Part shown: one piece after another, positions 1-12,464 of the stretch
Layout: each line of letters begins with the position of its first letter
Numbering within the stretch: position 1 is the first letter of the stretch
Assembly: GCA_037074765.1 (NCBI GenBank)
Contig: JBAMDO010000203.1
Span: 1 to 64,000 of the forward strand
Length of the DNA stretch: 64,000 nt
Origin: Mansonella perstans
Taxonomy: Eukaryota; Nematoda; Chromadorea; Rhabditida; Onchocercidae
Direction: 5' to 3'
Program-made: the position numbers and the translations under genes
Notes under the pieces: generated by a model
Database searches by the model: none
Seen by the model: only the letters and a program-made list of their open reading frames with translations
What the model was told of the DNA's origin: nothing

Positions 1-320
1 ACAGAAAATGATACACTTGCTATCAGAGCCAAAAATATGAAAAATATGGAGTTAATTTTTAAAATTTTGTAGCACTTTAAAAATCTTATGTATTCTGTAA
101 ATTATTGATCATAACAAAAGTATCAATAACACAAATTTAATTTGGTTTAATTAAACTAAATTTGTATTTTTGATAGTTTTGTTATAATTTCATAGATCCC
201 ATTTCTGTGACTTCTTCGACTATAACCAGAATGAGCCACAAATGAGTGACTTTTACCAGATTTATATTTAGTCTTGGTTAATAGCATATATTCAGCTCTC
301 TAATTCACTTTCTGTTTACA

Positions 321-436
321 GCCACCAAGTAGTGATTTCATCGCAAATACATGAATCAAAGAAATTTTGCATGGCAACAGTTACCGATACATCAGTTATG
401 TTGCGGAATGATTCAATTCCAAGTTTGTCTTTGTGA
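321..436 (+). CDS. Possible 3'-terminal exon of a gene starting left of the window
   Basis: After a good acceptor (TTTACAG ending at 320) one frame stays open for about 38 codons and ends in TGA at 434-436. Its residues are mixed and not low-complexity, running from HQVVISSQIH at the start to NDSIPSLSL at the end. An AATAAA at 749-754, followed by a run of 27 A from 759, could be the end of the transcript. I do not recognise the protein. In AT-rich sequence an open frame of this length can occur by chance, so this is a tentative terminal exon. An alternative is that 1-1660 is simply intergenic. Confidence 0.3.
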
Positions 437-748
437 ATTTAACGCAATTTTATACTCAATTTTTGCAGCATTAGTAGTTGAAATTGAACTGACAAATATT
501 TTGCTCTTGCTAGACCATCAAAGATATTGCATTGATTACCCCGTGCATCAGGAAAAAAAAAATCTCACTTCAGAACTGACTGCACCATAATTCTTCAATA
601 TTTCGGTGCTGAAAAGCAGGATGCATTAATCAAGCGATTAATGCATCAACAAACACCCTGCCACAGAAACAAGCCAAATAAATTTACAGTCTAAAAATTA
701 AATCAGTAATTTATACATTCGATATAAAAGTGGCAATTATTTTGTGGA

Positions 749-785
749 AATAAAACGCAAAAAAAAAAAAAAAAAAAAAAAAAAA
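749..785 (+). terminator. Poly(A) signal next to a 27-A run
   Basis: AATAAA at 749-754 is followed five bases later by an uninterrupted A run (759-785). It could be the cleavage signal for the possible terminal exon at 321-436. The genomic A-run could also be a plain homopolymer or a retrotransposed poly(A) tail, but nothing upstream looks like a retrocopy. Confidence 0.3.
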
Positions 786-840
786 CAGATGAAAGGAAAG
801 AAATTCCTATTTCTCCAGCATATAAAATTCTGGCCCAACT

Positions 841-1020
841 TTTTTCCTGTCAGTATGTTAGGCTTTTCATCAGTTTCTTGGAAGCATACCAATAATGTCA
901 GTAAAATAGCGAAACATTTTTGAAATTTTTGTACTAGATGTTTAATATAGAAATAAAGATCTTGATTTTTCCTGTCATTATGTTAGATTTTTCATCAGTA
1001 TCTTAGAAACACATCAGTAA
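841..1020 (+). repeat. Two diverged copies of a ~55-bp sequence
   Basis: Positions 841-896 and 965-1020 share the order TTTTTCCTGTCA..TATGTTAG, TTTTCATCAGT, TCTTgGAA/TCTTaGAA and ..CAtcAGTAAT with scattered differences. Just downstream (1048-1160) the short string ATCAAGC recurs three times. This looks like an old local duplication in non-coding DNA. Confidence 0.5.
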
Positions 1021-1685
1021 TTACTGCAACCAATAAATCTAGTATGACAATCAAGCCTAGGTATAATTGTTAATATTGTAATTAACATTTGTTCCGATGA
1101 TCAAGCCTACTGTGCAATAGTTGAAATGTTGTAAAGATCGTTCAACTTTATAATCAAGCTTATATTCTTATGCCAAATGCAAGCTTCTTGCAATCTATTC
1201 TGAGAATATTATAAACCAGTTGATATGTGAGTTTTTCAGTTCTGAGAAATAATCTAATATTCAGTGATTGTTGTGACCATTTCCCCTAAAAAAGAAGATT
1301 CAGCATTGATTCAACTTTATTTTTTGATTAAAATGATACTAAAAAAAAAAAAAAGAAAACTATACCACTTCCGCATCTCATCAAATTCCCACCAAACTTC
1401 AACCTCATTTCTCGAGGAAAAACCAAAAAGACCAACTCAATGATCGATCGTATCCATAATTTTCTATTTTATTAATCATATTAAAAGTATATCCTCTATC
1501 TATCAACAAATCTTCATTTTACATTTGTGCAATTTGTTGTTCAATGATTTTTTTGGTCAAACTTTTCACAAATTGAATTGGTCTGTTGTATATGTGATAC
1601 ATTTTGATTTTTCAAGAAAAAAATTAGTAGAATTAAGGCATTTATTAATATTGCAATCCTTTTAGATGACCAGCAATCATCTTCA

Positions 1686-2519
1686 ATGAACAAATCAAAA
1701 AAATGGACATTAGCTAGAACCGCAGAAATTGTGCCATTTGCATCACGAACAGTGGAAGCATCATATTACATGTATACAAGACCAGAAGCACGACGGGTAA
1801 TTCATTGAAATCATAAATATGTTTTAGTAAATTGGAATTAATACTGCTTTTTTTTGTGAATTAAATTTCCAAACTGATTGTCACTGATTAAATCGTGTCG
1901 ATATTTCACAGTTTTATTCCAATACCTTCTCCCAAAAAGTTTGAGCCTATAGAGAATACGGGAGATAAAAATTTGTTTCATTTCATCAATTTCGTTACTT
2001 TATCACTGATGCTAATAATTTAATATTTACAATACTGGCTTTATAATTTCAAAAAGCTCTATTGTATTTCAAAATTATTCCGTACTTACTACCTTAGCAT
2101 ACCGTTGCAGTTTGTATCGAGAAAATTTTGGCATTACTTAAATTACATATGGCTCAATTTGAATAATATTCTAATATATTGCAAAAGTACCGGTATACTT
2201 GAAATATAATATCAATATTGTTTAGTTGTTTAATAGTTAAGCCTTACATTATACAGAAATATGTTTAAATGTACTTAAAATTATCTGTTAGACGTAATAC
2301 AATAACTTGAATTATACACTTTCGATAATATCCTGTAAAAGTGCACTTCGAATACACTTCATAATTTGTTTCAAATAACACATTTCAAATTATTTCCGAA
2401 TTCTTCCTAATACATTCCAGATATATACCGATGAACTACATCGATTACTTGCCGAGGTGAAAGCACGAATTGATGATTGCCGTGCATTGGTGGATAGTAG
2501 AAGTGGTGCGCAATGTTAG
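1686..2519 (+). CDS. Small two-exon gene, product unknown (about 69 aa)
   Basis: Exon 1 is 1686-1796 and exon 2 is 2421-2519, joined in phase 0 across a 624-bp intron with GTAATT donor and CATTCCAG acceptor. The product would start MNKSKKWTLARTAE and end in LVDSRSGAQC, with a predicted helical, charged second half (DELHRLLAEVKARIDDCRAL). The frame is open upstream to an acceptor at 1665 (TTTTAG), so the first codon shown may be internal and an earlier exon may exist; alternatively 1665 is a trans-splice site. I do not recognise the family and see no signal peptide or membrane segment. Sensible amino acid composition in both exons and matched splice phase are the support. Confidence 0.55.
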
Positions 2520-3757
2520 ACAATCATCAACCAGTGAAAATAATTCTTGATAATTTCCCTCTTTTCTTCCCTTCCAGTATAGTAATTGTCAAAAAAGTAA
2601 AAAAAAAAAAAAAGACAACTAGAAGAATTTGATTATAAAAAAAGTCATATTTTATAAAAAAAAACAAGTAAATGTTAAATTCTGTATTTATACATTTCGA
2701 TCAGAACTGCAACTTTAATTTCTATAAACAAATCGTGAAATTCAGTAATTCCGTGTGAAAAATGAATGTAGACTATGTGAATGCAGGAGGATATTATAAA
2801 AAGAAAAGAGGTAAAAAGATTACTAAGAAAATAATAGTTAAAGTGAAAAATGAAACAAATAAACTATGAAATCTAACATATTCATTGTTCAATTTATTGC
2901 TTTTGCTATGCTTATTAATGTTAGCATTAATTAATATCAATAATAACAATAAGATAATAGATGAAATTAGAAGATGAAATTTCCCTTTTCTCATAGAATG
3001 ACATTCTCCCATAGAATACTATAACATTCTTATTTTTTAGCACTTATTTTTGTGATTAATTTGTATTATTTGTGATATATGCCTTGATAATTTTTCTAAA
3101 TATTGAACAGATAAAAAATAATATTATCAAATGATAAATTATCAGAAAAAAAAAATTTCATCGATAAAAAGCATAATTTTTCATTTGTTAAAATTTTTTT
3201 TTTTTTTCGACCATTAGAAAATATTTCGGACTATTGAAGTTTTCCCAGTTATTATCGAAGGATTTATGGACAACTGAGAATTAAAATCGATCGATGAAAG
3301 AAATTCCAATGATTTCTCTCGAATAATTTAAAAACTCATAGCAACGGGATAAAGAAATGGGGAGACTATGAGAAGTGCTTCTCTGCTCATTATTAATTCC
3401 TCTTTGCGTTCCATTCCACTCAACTTTTATGTGTCTGACCGTCTCGTTCACGAGATGTCTCATAATGCGGGTGTTGAGGATATTTTTAAATTGGAAATTC
3501 AAGCGGTAATGGCGAATTTAAATGGTAATGCGTAAGTGTCGGATTTTTATTGAGATGGCAAGGTGGGTTGAATTATTTTCAACCTGGATTTAACCATTTC
3601 GTCCACTACAAAAACTTTTTCGAGTAGCATTATCGGTAAGACAAAGTCTGCTCATAATGTAATCGAGAGCAGGGGATGGGGTAACAAGGGTGGTTAAACA
3701 AATGGACATGAACACTTTTATAATTGTTTTACAGTACCTGTTAAAGGTACTATAAAA
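2520..3757. other. Intergenic, no gene seen
   Basis: AT-rich sequence between the small unknown gene and the kinase, with short A and T runs. GC content rises at about 3290-3480. Open frames there on the minus strand have no supporting splice structure. The promoter of the kinase should lie here, but no clear core element is visible. Confidence 0.5.
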
Positions 3758-5930
3758 ATGAAAACATATTACAGAAATCCAACAATGGATTCTGAACAGT
3801 CGACGGTAAATGATAGTAATGCTGTAAAAATGACTGGCACTAATACTCGACCAAAAACTCGCGAATGGACATTGAATGATTTCGAAGTTGGTCGTCCTTT
3901 AGGTCGAGGCAAATTTGGCAACGTATATTTAGCTCGAGAAATTGAATCCAAATTTGTGGTTGCCCTCAAAGTTGTATACAAAGCACAGTTAGGACCAAAC
4001 AATTTGAAGCGTCAGCTGCAGCGTGAAATTGAAATTCAGTATCACCTGAGGTAAACATTTCAGGTTAATGTCATACATACTACCACTTGAGATAAGCATT
4101 TGAAGTTTATTGTTTGGGAGAAATATGTATGATTAGTTTCTGTCATTTTGTTGCTTTTATTTATGTTTGAAACCGTGCAAGAAACCTACTTACCTCATAA
4201 TAAATTCAATGTCATTTCAGGCATCCAAATATTTTGCGCTTATATGGATATTTTCATGATAAGGACCGTGTTTATCTGGTCTTGGAGTTTGCACCGAGAG
4301 GAAGTCTGTTCCAGCGTCTTCAGGAGGTAACATGCTGGTGCAAGTTATTTACATCCTAAACAAGGAAAACTAAAAATTGGATACGTTATTTCCTAGTTGT
4401 TCAAATGTAATTTTATACAACTTTGTATCTGTTCCATTTGAAAATTCGAAGTTTCAATTTTGAAGTTTCAATTCAGATGAAAAAATTTCCACCCGAACTA
4501 GCTGCCAAATATATGTACCAGTTGGCATCAGCAATGGAATACTGTCAACAAAAGAAAGTGCTACATAGAGATTTGAAACCTGAAAATGTTCTTATTAGTG
4601 GCAATGGTGATTTGAAAATATCAGATTTCGGGTGGTCGGTACATGAACCTTCATCAAAGTTTGTTTATTTCCCCCGTTAATTCCACTGTTATTTTCACTG
4701 TTATACGCTGGAAGATTGTTGGAAGATCAGATTTTCATGAAATCATACAAAAGATTTTATTTAAAATGGCTGCAGTACACGCTGATTAAATTCATGTTCA
4801 TGTTTCAGTTATCGTGGTTATAATAAATTAATAGATTATGGTAGTCGGAATAAATATTTTGATTTATAAAAATTCTTCCAGAAGGACTACAGTGTGTGGG
4901 ACGTTGGATTACTTAGCACCGGAAATGGTTCCGAACGGAACGCATGACTCTATGGTTGATAATTGGTCTCTAGGCGTTATGCTATATGAATTCTTAGTTG
5001 GAAAGCCTGCATTTGAGGCAAAAGTACCCAAGTTTCATCCTTTCTCTTTATTCTTTATTCTTTTCTTTAATTGTGCTGGTGCTCCTAAAACAACCTGCTT
5101 GCTTGCTTCTTAATTACCAATAAAAACTATTTTAAACTTATAGCTTTGCATTTGATTTGCCTTTCACCGATTTATTTTGCTTATCTTTCTGATGACAGAC
5201 TCTTCTAGTTCAATCAGGTTAGAATTTGCTCTCTGTTCAACACAGTCCTATTTTATGTTATCAAAATACTTCAGACATATCAGGATACGTTTGATAATAT
5301 TCGTAGGTGCAAGTATATCTTTCCACCTGAAGTACCCGATGGTGCAAGAGATCTTATATCAAAAGTTCGTTTATATTTTACTTTTCAAAGCGAAATTCTA
5401 GCCATATCTTAGGTTTGGTTCGATTTATTCAAATAGAAATGAGCGTTTTTTTTTTTCTTTCTTTTCTTACTAGATCTGTTACTTTAACGTAAATGTCATT
5501 TGAACCAGAAATTAAAGTAATACTTATATTAAATGATTGTAAAAGTCGCATCGTTAATTAAGTTTTTTGTGCATATTTACACTATAGAGGGAAAACTTTG
5601 TTTTTATAATCCCTAATTACTGGTTGATGAAGAATTAAAGATATTTATGTTTGGTCATAATTTTTGAACTATTATCATTTAATAATAACAAAAGTGTAAA
5701 AGCTAGATTTCAACGGCTGCTTTTCTTGTCGTAAAGTTTTTCCTCAGGTCATTGTTTGTCATTTTTTGGTTGTTGTTAGCCTTGAAGATGGTTTTGGTTA
5801 TTCGATAAAATTTCAGCTTCTTCAAAAAGATCCAACCAAACGTTTACCATTGAAGGACGTACTGAGCCATACATGGATACGAGAGATGATTACAAAAGAT
5901 GCCAGTCGGGACTCGGTGGCCAAAACCTAA
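3758..5930 (+). CDS. Aurora-family serine/threonine protein kinase
   Basis: Six exons (3758-4050, 4221-4326, 4477-4658, 4882-5023, 5275-5364, 5817-5930) join in consistent phase to 308 residues. If the second ATG at 3785 is used the protein is 299 residues; an acceptor-like TTTTACAG at 3734 suits trans-splicing before the first ATG. Visible motifs are the glycine loop LGRGKFGNV (48-56), the ATP lysine K71 with paired E90, the catalytic loop HRDLKPEN (163-170), DFG (183-185), and an activation segment with RTTVCGT whose T197 aligns with human AURKA T288. Aurora kinases drive spindle assembly, chromosome segregation and cytokinesis. The short N-terminal tail (about 40 residues before the domain) is like Aurora B/C or worm AIR-2. 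However, G107 in LYGYF matches the Aurora A-type glycine (AURKA G198) rather than the Aurora B asparagine. Family assignment is sure, subtype is not. AATAAA at 6171-6176 is a plausible 3' end. Confidence 0.95.
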
Positions 5931-7992
5931 CATTAAAATGAAAAATATGCCCTATGCTTTTCATGTTTGCTGCGGATGCTTAGATGGCAGCGCTACGAAG
6001 CGGTGGCATCTATCAGAGCTAGAACATATATATTAGTTTAGTGATTAATATGTTCAGTATATCTTCCAAAAAATTCGGTGCTTTGATAAGGGTGTAAAAG
6101 GAATTTTTTTCTCTATATCGGCATGCTTTAGCTCCCCAGTTTATCTAAACGAAATTCTTTGCTAGAGTGAAATAAAATTAATTCCTTGGTAGCATGAGTT
6201 GTCCCAATTTTTTCAGTTTCTATTTGCATAATTCATATTTGATTTTCGAACTACTGTCTTATATTAACTTGTTTGTTGCATATTTATTATGTTTATTCTA
6301 AATATGTATTGTAGATGCTGGTTGACATAAGAGTAGGTGTTTCTGTTATGAGAGATATTTGCAGCTTTTTTTTTTTTTAAATTTGACTCAGCCTTTCCTG
6401 CACTCGTTTGGTAGTTTTTTGCTTTCATACTATAGTTTTTTAATAGCTTTTATGGAAAGCTATATTGCACATATTCATCATCCCTTTCTGTTTAATACAC
6501 ATGTTACATATTTTGATAGCTTTATCTTCTACGACACATTTTTATTAGTTTTTTGTAATATATAGATTTTATAATTCCACATAAAAATATTTTGTGGCAT
6601 TGTAGTAAACAAACGATTATGTAGAAGGAATTGATAAGCTCTCATATCAAACGAATAAAACAAACGGGTATTCAAAAATGAGCTGCTTTCAATAGTATCA
6701 TAGAAACATTTATTCATTAGAGATTATGCTAAGAAGAGAAATGAAGAGAGGATGAAGATTCAATACTTCTTACAAATTTCTATGATTCTATTCATTTTTA
6801 TAGTACGCAGTTTTAGAACATTAACAATGTACATTGAAAGTTCACCCTTGAAAGAAAAATGTAAGGTATTAGGATATAAATAAATCTATCTGAATTCTAA
6901 ACTGTTACTGTTCTAAACTTTTTTAAATTCTAAATCGTTAAAGCTTTGTGCATGTTTTGCTTTTCTGCACTTTTTGAAGATGTGTTATAAAATTGTTAAA
7001 GCAAATACTTCTATGATTGTTTCTGAATTATTGGTTAAACGATTGGTTTAATCCAATATATTATGCCTTAAATTATAATTTATCTCTTTCATTTTCATAC
7101 TTATTGATATTACAGCTATATCATTGTGTAAAATAAACAGTGCTATCAATGTAATCTATTTTCAAATTTTAATATGATCAAGTTATCATTATCACTTATG
7201 ATTTTTCTGTCAAAATTCTATATATGAATTTAGTAGTAGATATCGGATTTAAACAATCTATTCAACTATCATCATTTCTTAATGTTCTTTGAACTGTAAA
7301 TTCTTATAATATGGAATGCTTTTGCTTGCACTGCTACGAACAATTTACATTTACATAATTGCTCATTTCAATTATAATTAATACAATTACTCATTTTAAC
7401 CTTTGCTTCTTTTTTGTTCCTATCCTTTAGTTGATGCTTTATTTGTAACTTTGATTTAAAACATATGAAGTATTGGTTTTAATTGTTAGCCAATCTAAAT
7501 AAAACAAATACTATGATTGATTTCTGATGATTTGTTAATTTCGAATTTTTTTGGCAAACATTGAGATGACATCTTGAGTTGGGTGTGATGCTGCTGCAGG
7601 CAAAAAGAGATATTGACACGAATTCATTTCCTCTGTATGAAAGTGTTAAAAATTGCAATATTTTAAAGGAGTATGGAGGCTTCTGTTCCAGGATAAGGTG
7701 AGAAGGTTGGAGTAGCTTCATTTGTTGCTATAAGTATGCTAATGTTCTTTTAATCAGTTAGAAGTATTTCTTTTATATCATTAACTTCATTTTAATTAGA
7801 TTAAAAAAAAAGATAAACATAGAAAAATGTAATATTTTTTTCTGTTTTGTCAAAATTGACTAAATGTATTCATAATGTCTACAATTTATAATTATTCGCA
7901 GTTATTTTTTCTTCACTTTTTTTTTTTTTTTTTTTGTTTTGCTTTTTAGGGGAAACTTTAGACGTGCACATAAGGAACTGTGTTAGCTGAAG
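5931..7992. other. 3' UTR and intergenic region
   Basis: The first 240 bases are probably 3' UTR of the kinase, up to the AATAAA at 6171. The remainder is AT-rich with no exon that I could support. A T-rich tract at 7915-7938 followed by TTTTTAG at about 7949 precedes the next gene and could act as a trans-splice acceptor for it. Confidence 0.5.
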
Positions 7993-10105
7993 ATGCCAAA
8001 ATCAAAACGTGAAGTGGATGGTAATTTTTTTGTGATATTTATTTATACCAGTAATTTTTTTCTGCTAAATAATTGGCAAAAGATTTGATTAGATTGCATG
8101 AAATAGTACTTCTTTTTACTTTATAGCATTTGTATTACTTTTAATTTATTTATATCGTAATTTTTCCTTCTATCCATACAGATATGTAGTAAAATAGTTC
8201 GTTAGCACTTGTGTATTTCAATGATAGGCAATTTATTTATCATCCTTATTTCCATATTGTTTCAATCTTTTTTTTTTCAGTAAAGTTATACTGCTTGAGA
8301 TTTTGATAAAATACAGTAAGATAATAATTTAACTTCGTTAAAAAAAAAGTTAATTTATACATGTTACTGTTCCAATTTCTCTTAGAAAGCACTGGAATGT
8401 TAACAGCTTTTATAATGGAAGTTAACCTCAAATAATGCCACCACTTAATCTTTAATTTTAAACACTAAGTAAAAAGGCTTTTGTTGCTTTTTTCTGCATT
8501 TCAAGTTCCTGCTATTACATTGCGATTTTCAGTGTCTTTAACTCGGGTAAAAAAAAAGACAAAAGAGCAGAAGACAAAATTAGTTGATGAAATACGAAAA
8601 TGTGTTGATACATACGAGAACTTATTTCTTTTCGAGATTGAAAATATGCGCTCTTCAAAGTTCATTGAAGTAAGGTTTTAATTGTTTTTAAATGATCTAT
8701 TGTTAAATAAATATTATTTAAATATTTTTGTTTTGTTGTTTAATCAGGAAGAATTTTATTCAGAATGTTGAATTTGAATCTTGTATTTCTAGATTACTGT
8801 AAAAGTGGAAGACTTTTGAAAGTTTTTTTGTGTAAAATATAATATTTGGTTAAGAAGTAAGAAGCAGGGATTGATAGTTTTTTGGTAATTTCTTGCAGTT
8901 CTTTTTTTTTGATTTGAACCATTATTTCGTGGTGTGCGAAGTACAGATAATTTTCTTCTTTTATTATTTTTAGGTTCGGCAAAAATTTAAAAATAATTCA
9001 CGTTTTTTCTATGGTAAAAATAATGTTATGGCGATAGCGCTGGGCAAAACTTCATCTACAGAATATGCTCGTGGATTAAATAAGGTGGCATTGCATTTTG
9101 CAATATTTATTGCTTTTGGGATTTTTCAGTTGTTGAGAACGCAGAATACAAAAACAGAATACAAAAAATTCTGTTTTTTTTTTTTTTTTTGATGTTCATG
9201 GATGTTATGGAAGGTTTAGTCCGATAAATTTATTTTAGTTTTTTTTTTTAAAGGTCAGTGGCGTATTGAAAGGAGAATGTGGCTTGATGTTTACAAACGA
9301 AAATTGCGAAACTGTTAAAAAGTAAATTATCTTTGTGAAGTTTTTCTAAAATTGTTGATCGCCATTCATTACTTAGGATTTCTGCTAACGATGTTTTCAT
9401 GATTTGGAAAACTGCGTCCTGAATTATGCAGCATACCTTTCCTGAAACTCCTGAATTTCCCGAAATTCTGCATTTATATGTTCCAGATATTTCAATGAAT
9501 TGCAAATGTTAGATTTTGCTCGATGTGGACAAACCGCAATTAGTACGATTGAATTATGTGAGGGACCATTAATTCAGTTTCCATTTTCTCTAGAGCCACA
9601 GCTCAGGAAGTTTGGCTTGCCAACCAAATTAGAGAAAGGTGTGATTTTTATTACAAATCTCGTTTTGGTATTGTTATATCTGCTTTCCTGTTACACATTT
9701 CAACTTTCTTTGTTGTATTTAGAACTTATAAATTAAATCAGCGTTTAGAAAAAACTTACAAAAAAACTAAATCTATAAAACCACTTTATTTCTAACCACT
9801 TTATTTCTTTTTTTATACTGCATTGTCCTTATCCGATCATGGCCATGCGTCTTGCTTCCAGTTTACAGTAATAATAGCTCTGTCGAGGTGTTCCATCCTA
9901 GTTTCTCATCCAGAACACCAATTGCTCAAGTTAAATTTCAGGTGTAGTGACGCTACTATCTGATTACATCGTTTGCAGAGACGGTGATAAGTTAACAACC
10001 GATCAGTGCAGATTATTAAAGCTTCTTAATTGCAAGATGTCTACATTTCATGTAAAACTTTCTGCTCATTGGTCAAAGCACAAAGGTTTCACTTATATTA
10101 CCTAA
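7993..10105 (+). CDS. mrto-4: Ribosome assembly factor MRTO4/Mrt4 (uL10-like)
   Basis: Six exons (7993-8020, 8533-8669, 8974-9084, 9254-9321, 9487-9638, 9942-10105) give 219 residues in continuous phase; human MRTO4 is 239. The start MPKSKREVDG followed by VSLTRVKKKT and the stretch IRKCVDTYENLFLFEIENMR are diagnostic of the family. So are RFFYGKNNVMAIALG in the third exon, GECGLMFTNE in the fourth, and FPFSLEPQLRKFGLPT in the fifth. Mrt4 is a paralogue of ribosomal stalk protein uL10 (P0). It occupies its place on pre-60S particles in the nucleolus until the stalk is assembled. The last exon reads through a possible GGTTTC donor and stops at TAA after HKGFTYIT, so the acidic tail seen in human is absent unless a further exon was missed. 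The first exon is only 28 bases. AATAAA at 10532 is the first clear poly(A) signal downstream. Confidence 0.93.
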
Positions 10106-10973
10106 TATGTTTTTGGATGCTATTACCCTGTTGTTTAAATGCATTCCCAATATGAGTGCTGGAATTTCAAATTAGGAATGTTTATGAACCATAGTAACTT
10201 TTCAAGTTTTTCCCCTACAAAGAACGGCTGATCTGTTTTCCTAGTCATGAGAAAAAATGTGTTCGGAATTTATATTACATCCAAGTTGAATTTTGCTTCG
10301 AAGAAGTCACTTTCGCGTTGCTTTTTCGTTATCATTTCTCCAGTATTTGGTTCTAATTGTGAAAAAGATTTCGAGACCTTCAGATTTTTTGCTGCTTCAT
10401 CTTAGAAGGTGGACTGATGGGTCTATGCACTTTTTTTGTTACTGCTCATCAGAAGTTGCTTCTTTTTTTGTTGTTACTATTACGATATATACTTTTGATA
10501 TGATTTGTTTAAAATTATTTGAAAATGATGAAATAAATGGTTGAAAAGAAATGTGAAATATGCATAAAACATGGGAAAATTGTGTTGCACGACTATTCAA
10601 TTCTTTTTCTTCCTGTTCTTAATGAAATTTCCACAACTACATAGCAAACTATAAACTATTAAATACATTCTAAGTTTGATAAATTTTATGAAGAGATTTG
10701 TCTTATATTTTATATTTTAGCATTGTGGTGTTTTTGAAGGTTTAAAGTAAGCAGCAGTGGGAAGGTAAGCGTGTATAGAAATAAGACCACTTTGTCCAGG
10801 TATTGTGTAAGTATTAATGAATTCGAGGAGTGGATATAATGTTGAACTTCAGCAATACCCTTTTTAAGATGCATTCTGTTCTAAGCGATAGATTAAATAC
10901 GTATTGTATTTGCAGCAGTGGGTTCATTTTTTTGTTTTCCAGTTTTATACCGCACGCTTCATACTCATGGGCT

Positions 10974-12464
10974 ATGAAATCAAGTAGTAGCAGTAGTTAC
11001 ATACGAAACCTCTCGACTATTGCTGAAGAAGTTTCGAGGTTAGTGGTGGTACTTTCTATCTCTTTGCTCTGCGCAAAATTATCTATCAATTTATGGGTTG
11101 CATAAAATTGAAACTACTGATGTTGAATTTTCGGAAATTGAGATTATCCAATGTAGAAAATAGAATAATTGAGAAGAGGTGATGTGTTTTGTAATATCAT
11201 TTAGCGACTTATTAGTATTGCTATTTTAAGGAGAATTTCAGGCAAAAGAATAAGAAACTACTAATTGGCAGTGGTCCATTTACTGCAGTCATTGAAAAAC
11301 AAACGCAAACAGAATTCCTACCTACCAGTAATATTTTGTAACTGGCATTCATACTTACCTATTTTATAACTTTTTTTTTTTCACGAGAAAAGATGACAAA
11401 TGGATAACATCTTTTTCAATGGTAAATAGATCAAAAAGAATATTTTCATGACATTATGAACTATTTTTGTGAAACCGGTACATTCTGCCTTTTCAGGGTG
11501 TTATTTTCATTACTAGAAATATAAGAACTACCAACTCTAAAAGTTATGGTGGTAAAAATCATTAACAGTAGTGTATTTTGATATATGTAAACTTTCGGCA
11601 AGTCAGATAATGTCCCGAAGCTTTTAATAAGTGATATGATGTTCCGAAAGAAACTGATGAGAATTTAGTAAGTTATTTCATCAGCTAATGAAATTTCAAT
11701 TATTTGAAGAAATGATGTAGCTTCTATCACAGCAATGGGAAACTCAGATCATTTCTTTCGGTTTCATGATCTTTTCAGAAGTTCCAAAGCAGACGGAAAA
11801 CTTGAAATTCAGTGAAAGCAAAGCTTATTTTGGAGTTGATAAGCGGGAATTATTGGATAAGACAATAGTAGGGGCATCGCAGTCCTGCCTGGAAGCTTTC
11901 GATTCTGCAGCTCACAAACGAAAAGTAGCAGTATCGTTTTTGGGCAGTTTTGCGGCAATATGTTTCTATTTCTGGTATTCCAGGTTGATGATTTTCCGAC
12001 TGAAAATATTTTTACCTTTGGCTGCATGAGTCAGAAACTAGATTGATGGATTTAGTGATGTAAATAGCAAGGGATCTTTTATGAATAAGATTAAATTCTT
12101 CATTCTAAAAGTTCATTTGCTTAGGGGTTTTTTAATTTGGACATTTTATGGATATTAAGTTTCTAAACTTTGTTTTGGGTTCTTTTTTTTTTTTTTATTC
12201 CTTTCATTCTTGCACTCGATATTTTTCCATTTTTCCATATTTGGTTAATTGAACGTTTTTTTTAGAAGAGATTACGATGGTTTTCTAAATGCTCCTAAAT
12301 ATGAAGTAGTGCCAACCCTGAAAAGGTATGCTTTACGCAAACAAATAGAAGAAGCACTTAAAAATGGAAAAGATACGACGTATTTGAAGGCAGCGTTGGA
12401 ATATGTTGACGTAGAGGAAGCTGTCTACCGAGCTGAAGAGGGTGCTTTTACGCTCGATAATTGA
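10974..12464 (+). CDS. Unrecognised 184-aa single-pass membrane protein
   Basis: Exons 10974-11038, 11242-11327, 11779-11983 and 12266-12464 fit in phase (2, 1, 2, stop). The product starts MKSSSSSSYIRNLSTIAEEV. It has a polar middle, then a single hydrophobic segment at about residues 99-117 (VAVSFLGSFAAICFYFWY) flanked by HKRK and RRDYD. It ends in a charged helical tail (LRKQIEEALKNGKD, EYVDVEEAVYRAEEGAF). There is no cleaved-signal pattern. By the positive-inside rule the basic side before the helix may face the cytoplasm or, if mitochondrial, the matrix; that is inference. I do not recognise the family. The acceptor TTTTCCAG just upstream (10942) suggests a 5' end by splicing or trans-splicing; the frame stays open further upstream (to an ATG at about 10836), so a longer N-terminus is possible. 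AATAAA at 12657 is a likely 3' end. Confidence 0.75.

Noticed and set aside
351..590. 79-codon plus-strand open frame starting at 351
   Set aside because: It overlaps in a different frame the better-supported possible terminal exon, and runs into AT-rich sequence with no splice support.
759..785. A-run as the tail of a retrotransposed gene copy
   Set aside because: No gene-like sequence or target duplication flanks it.
9248..9505. Minus-strand open frame of 85 codons
   Set aside because: Shadow of MRTO4 exons 4 and 5 on the other strand.
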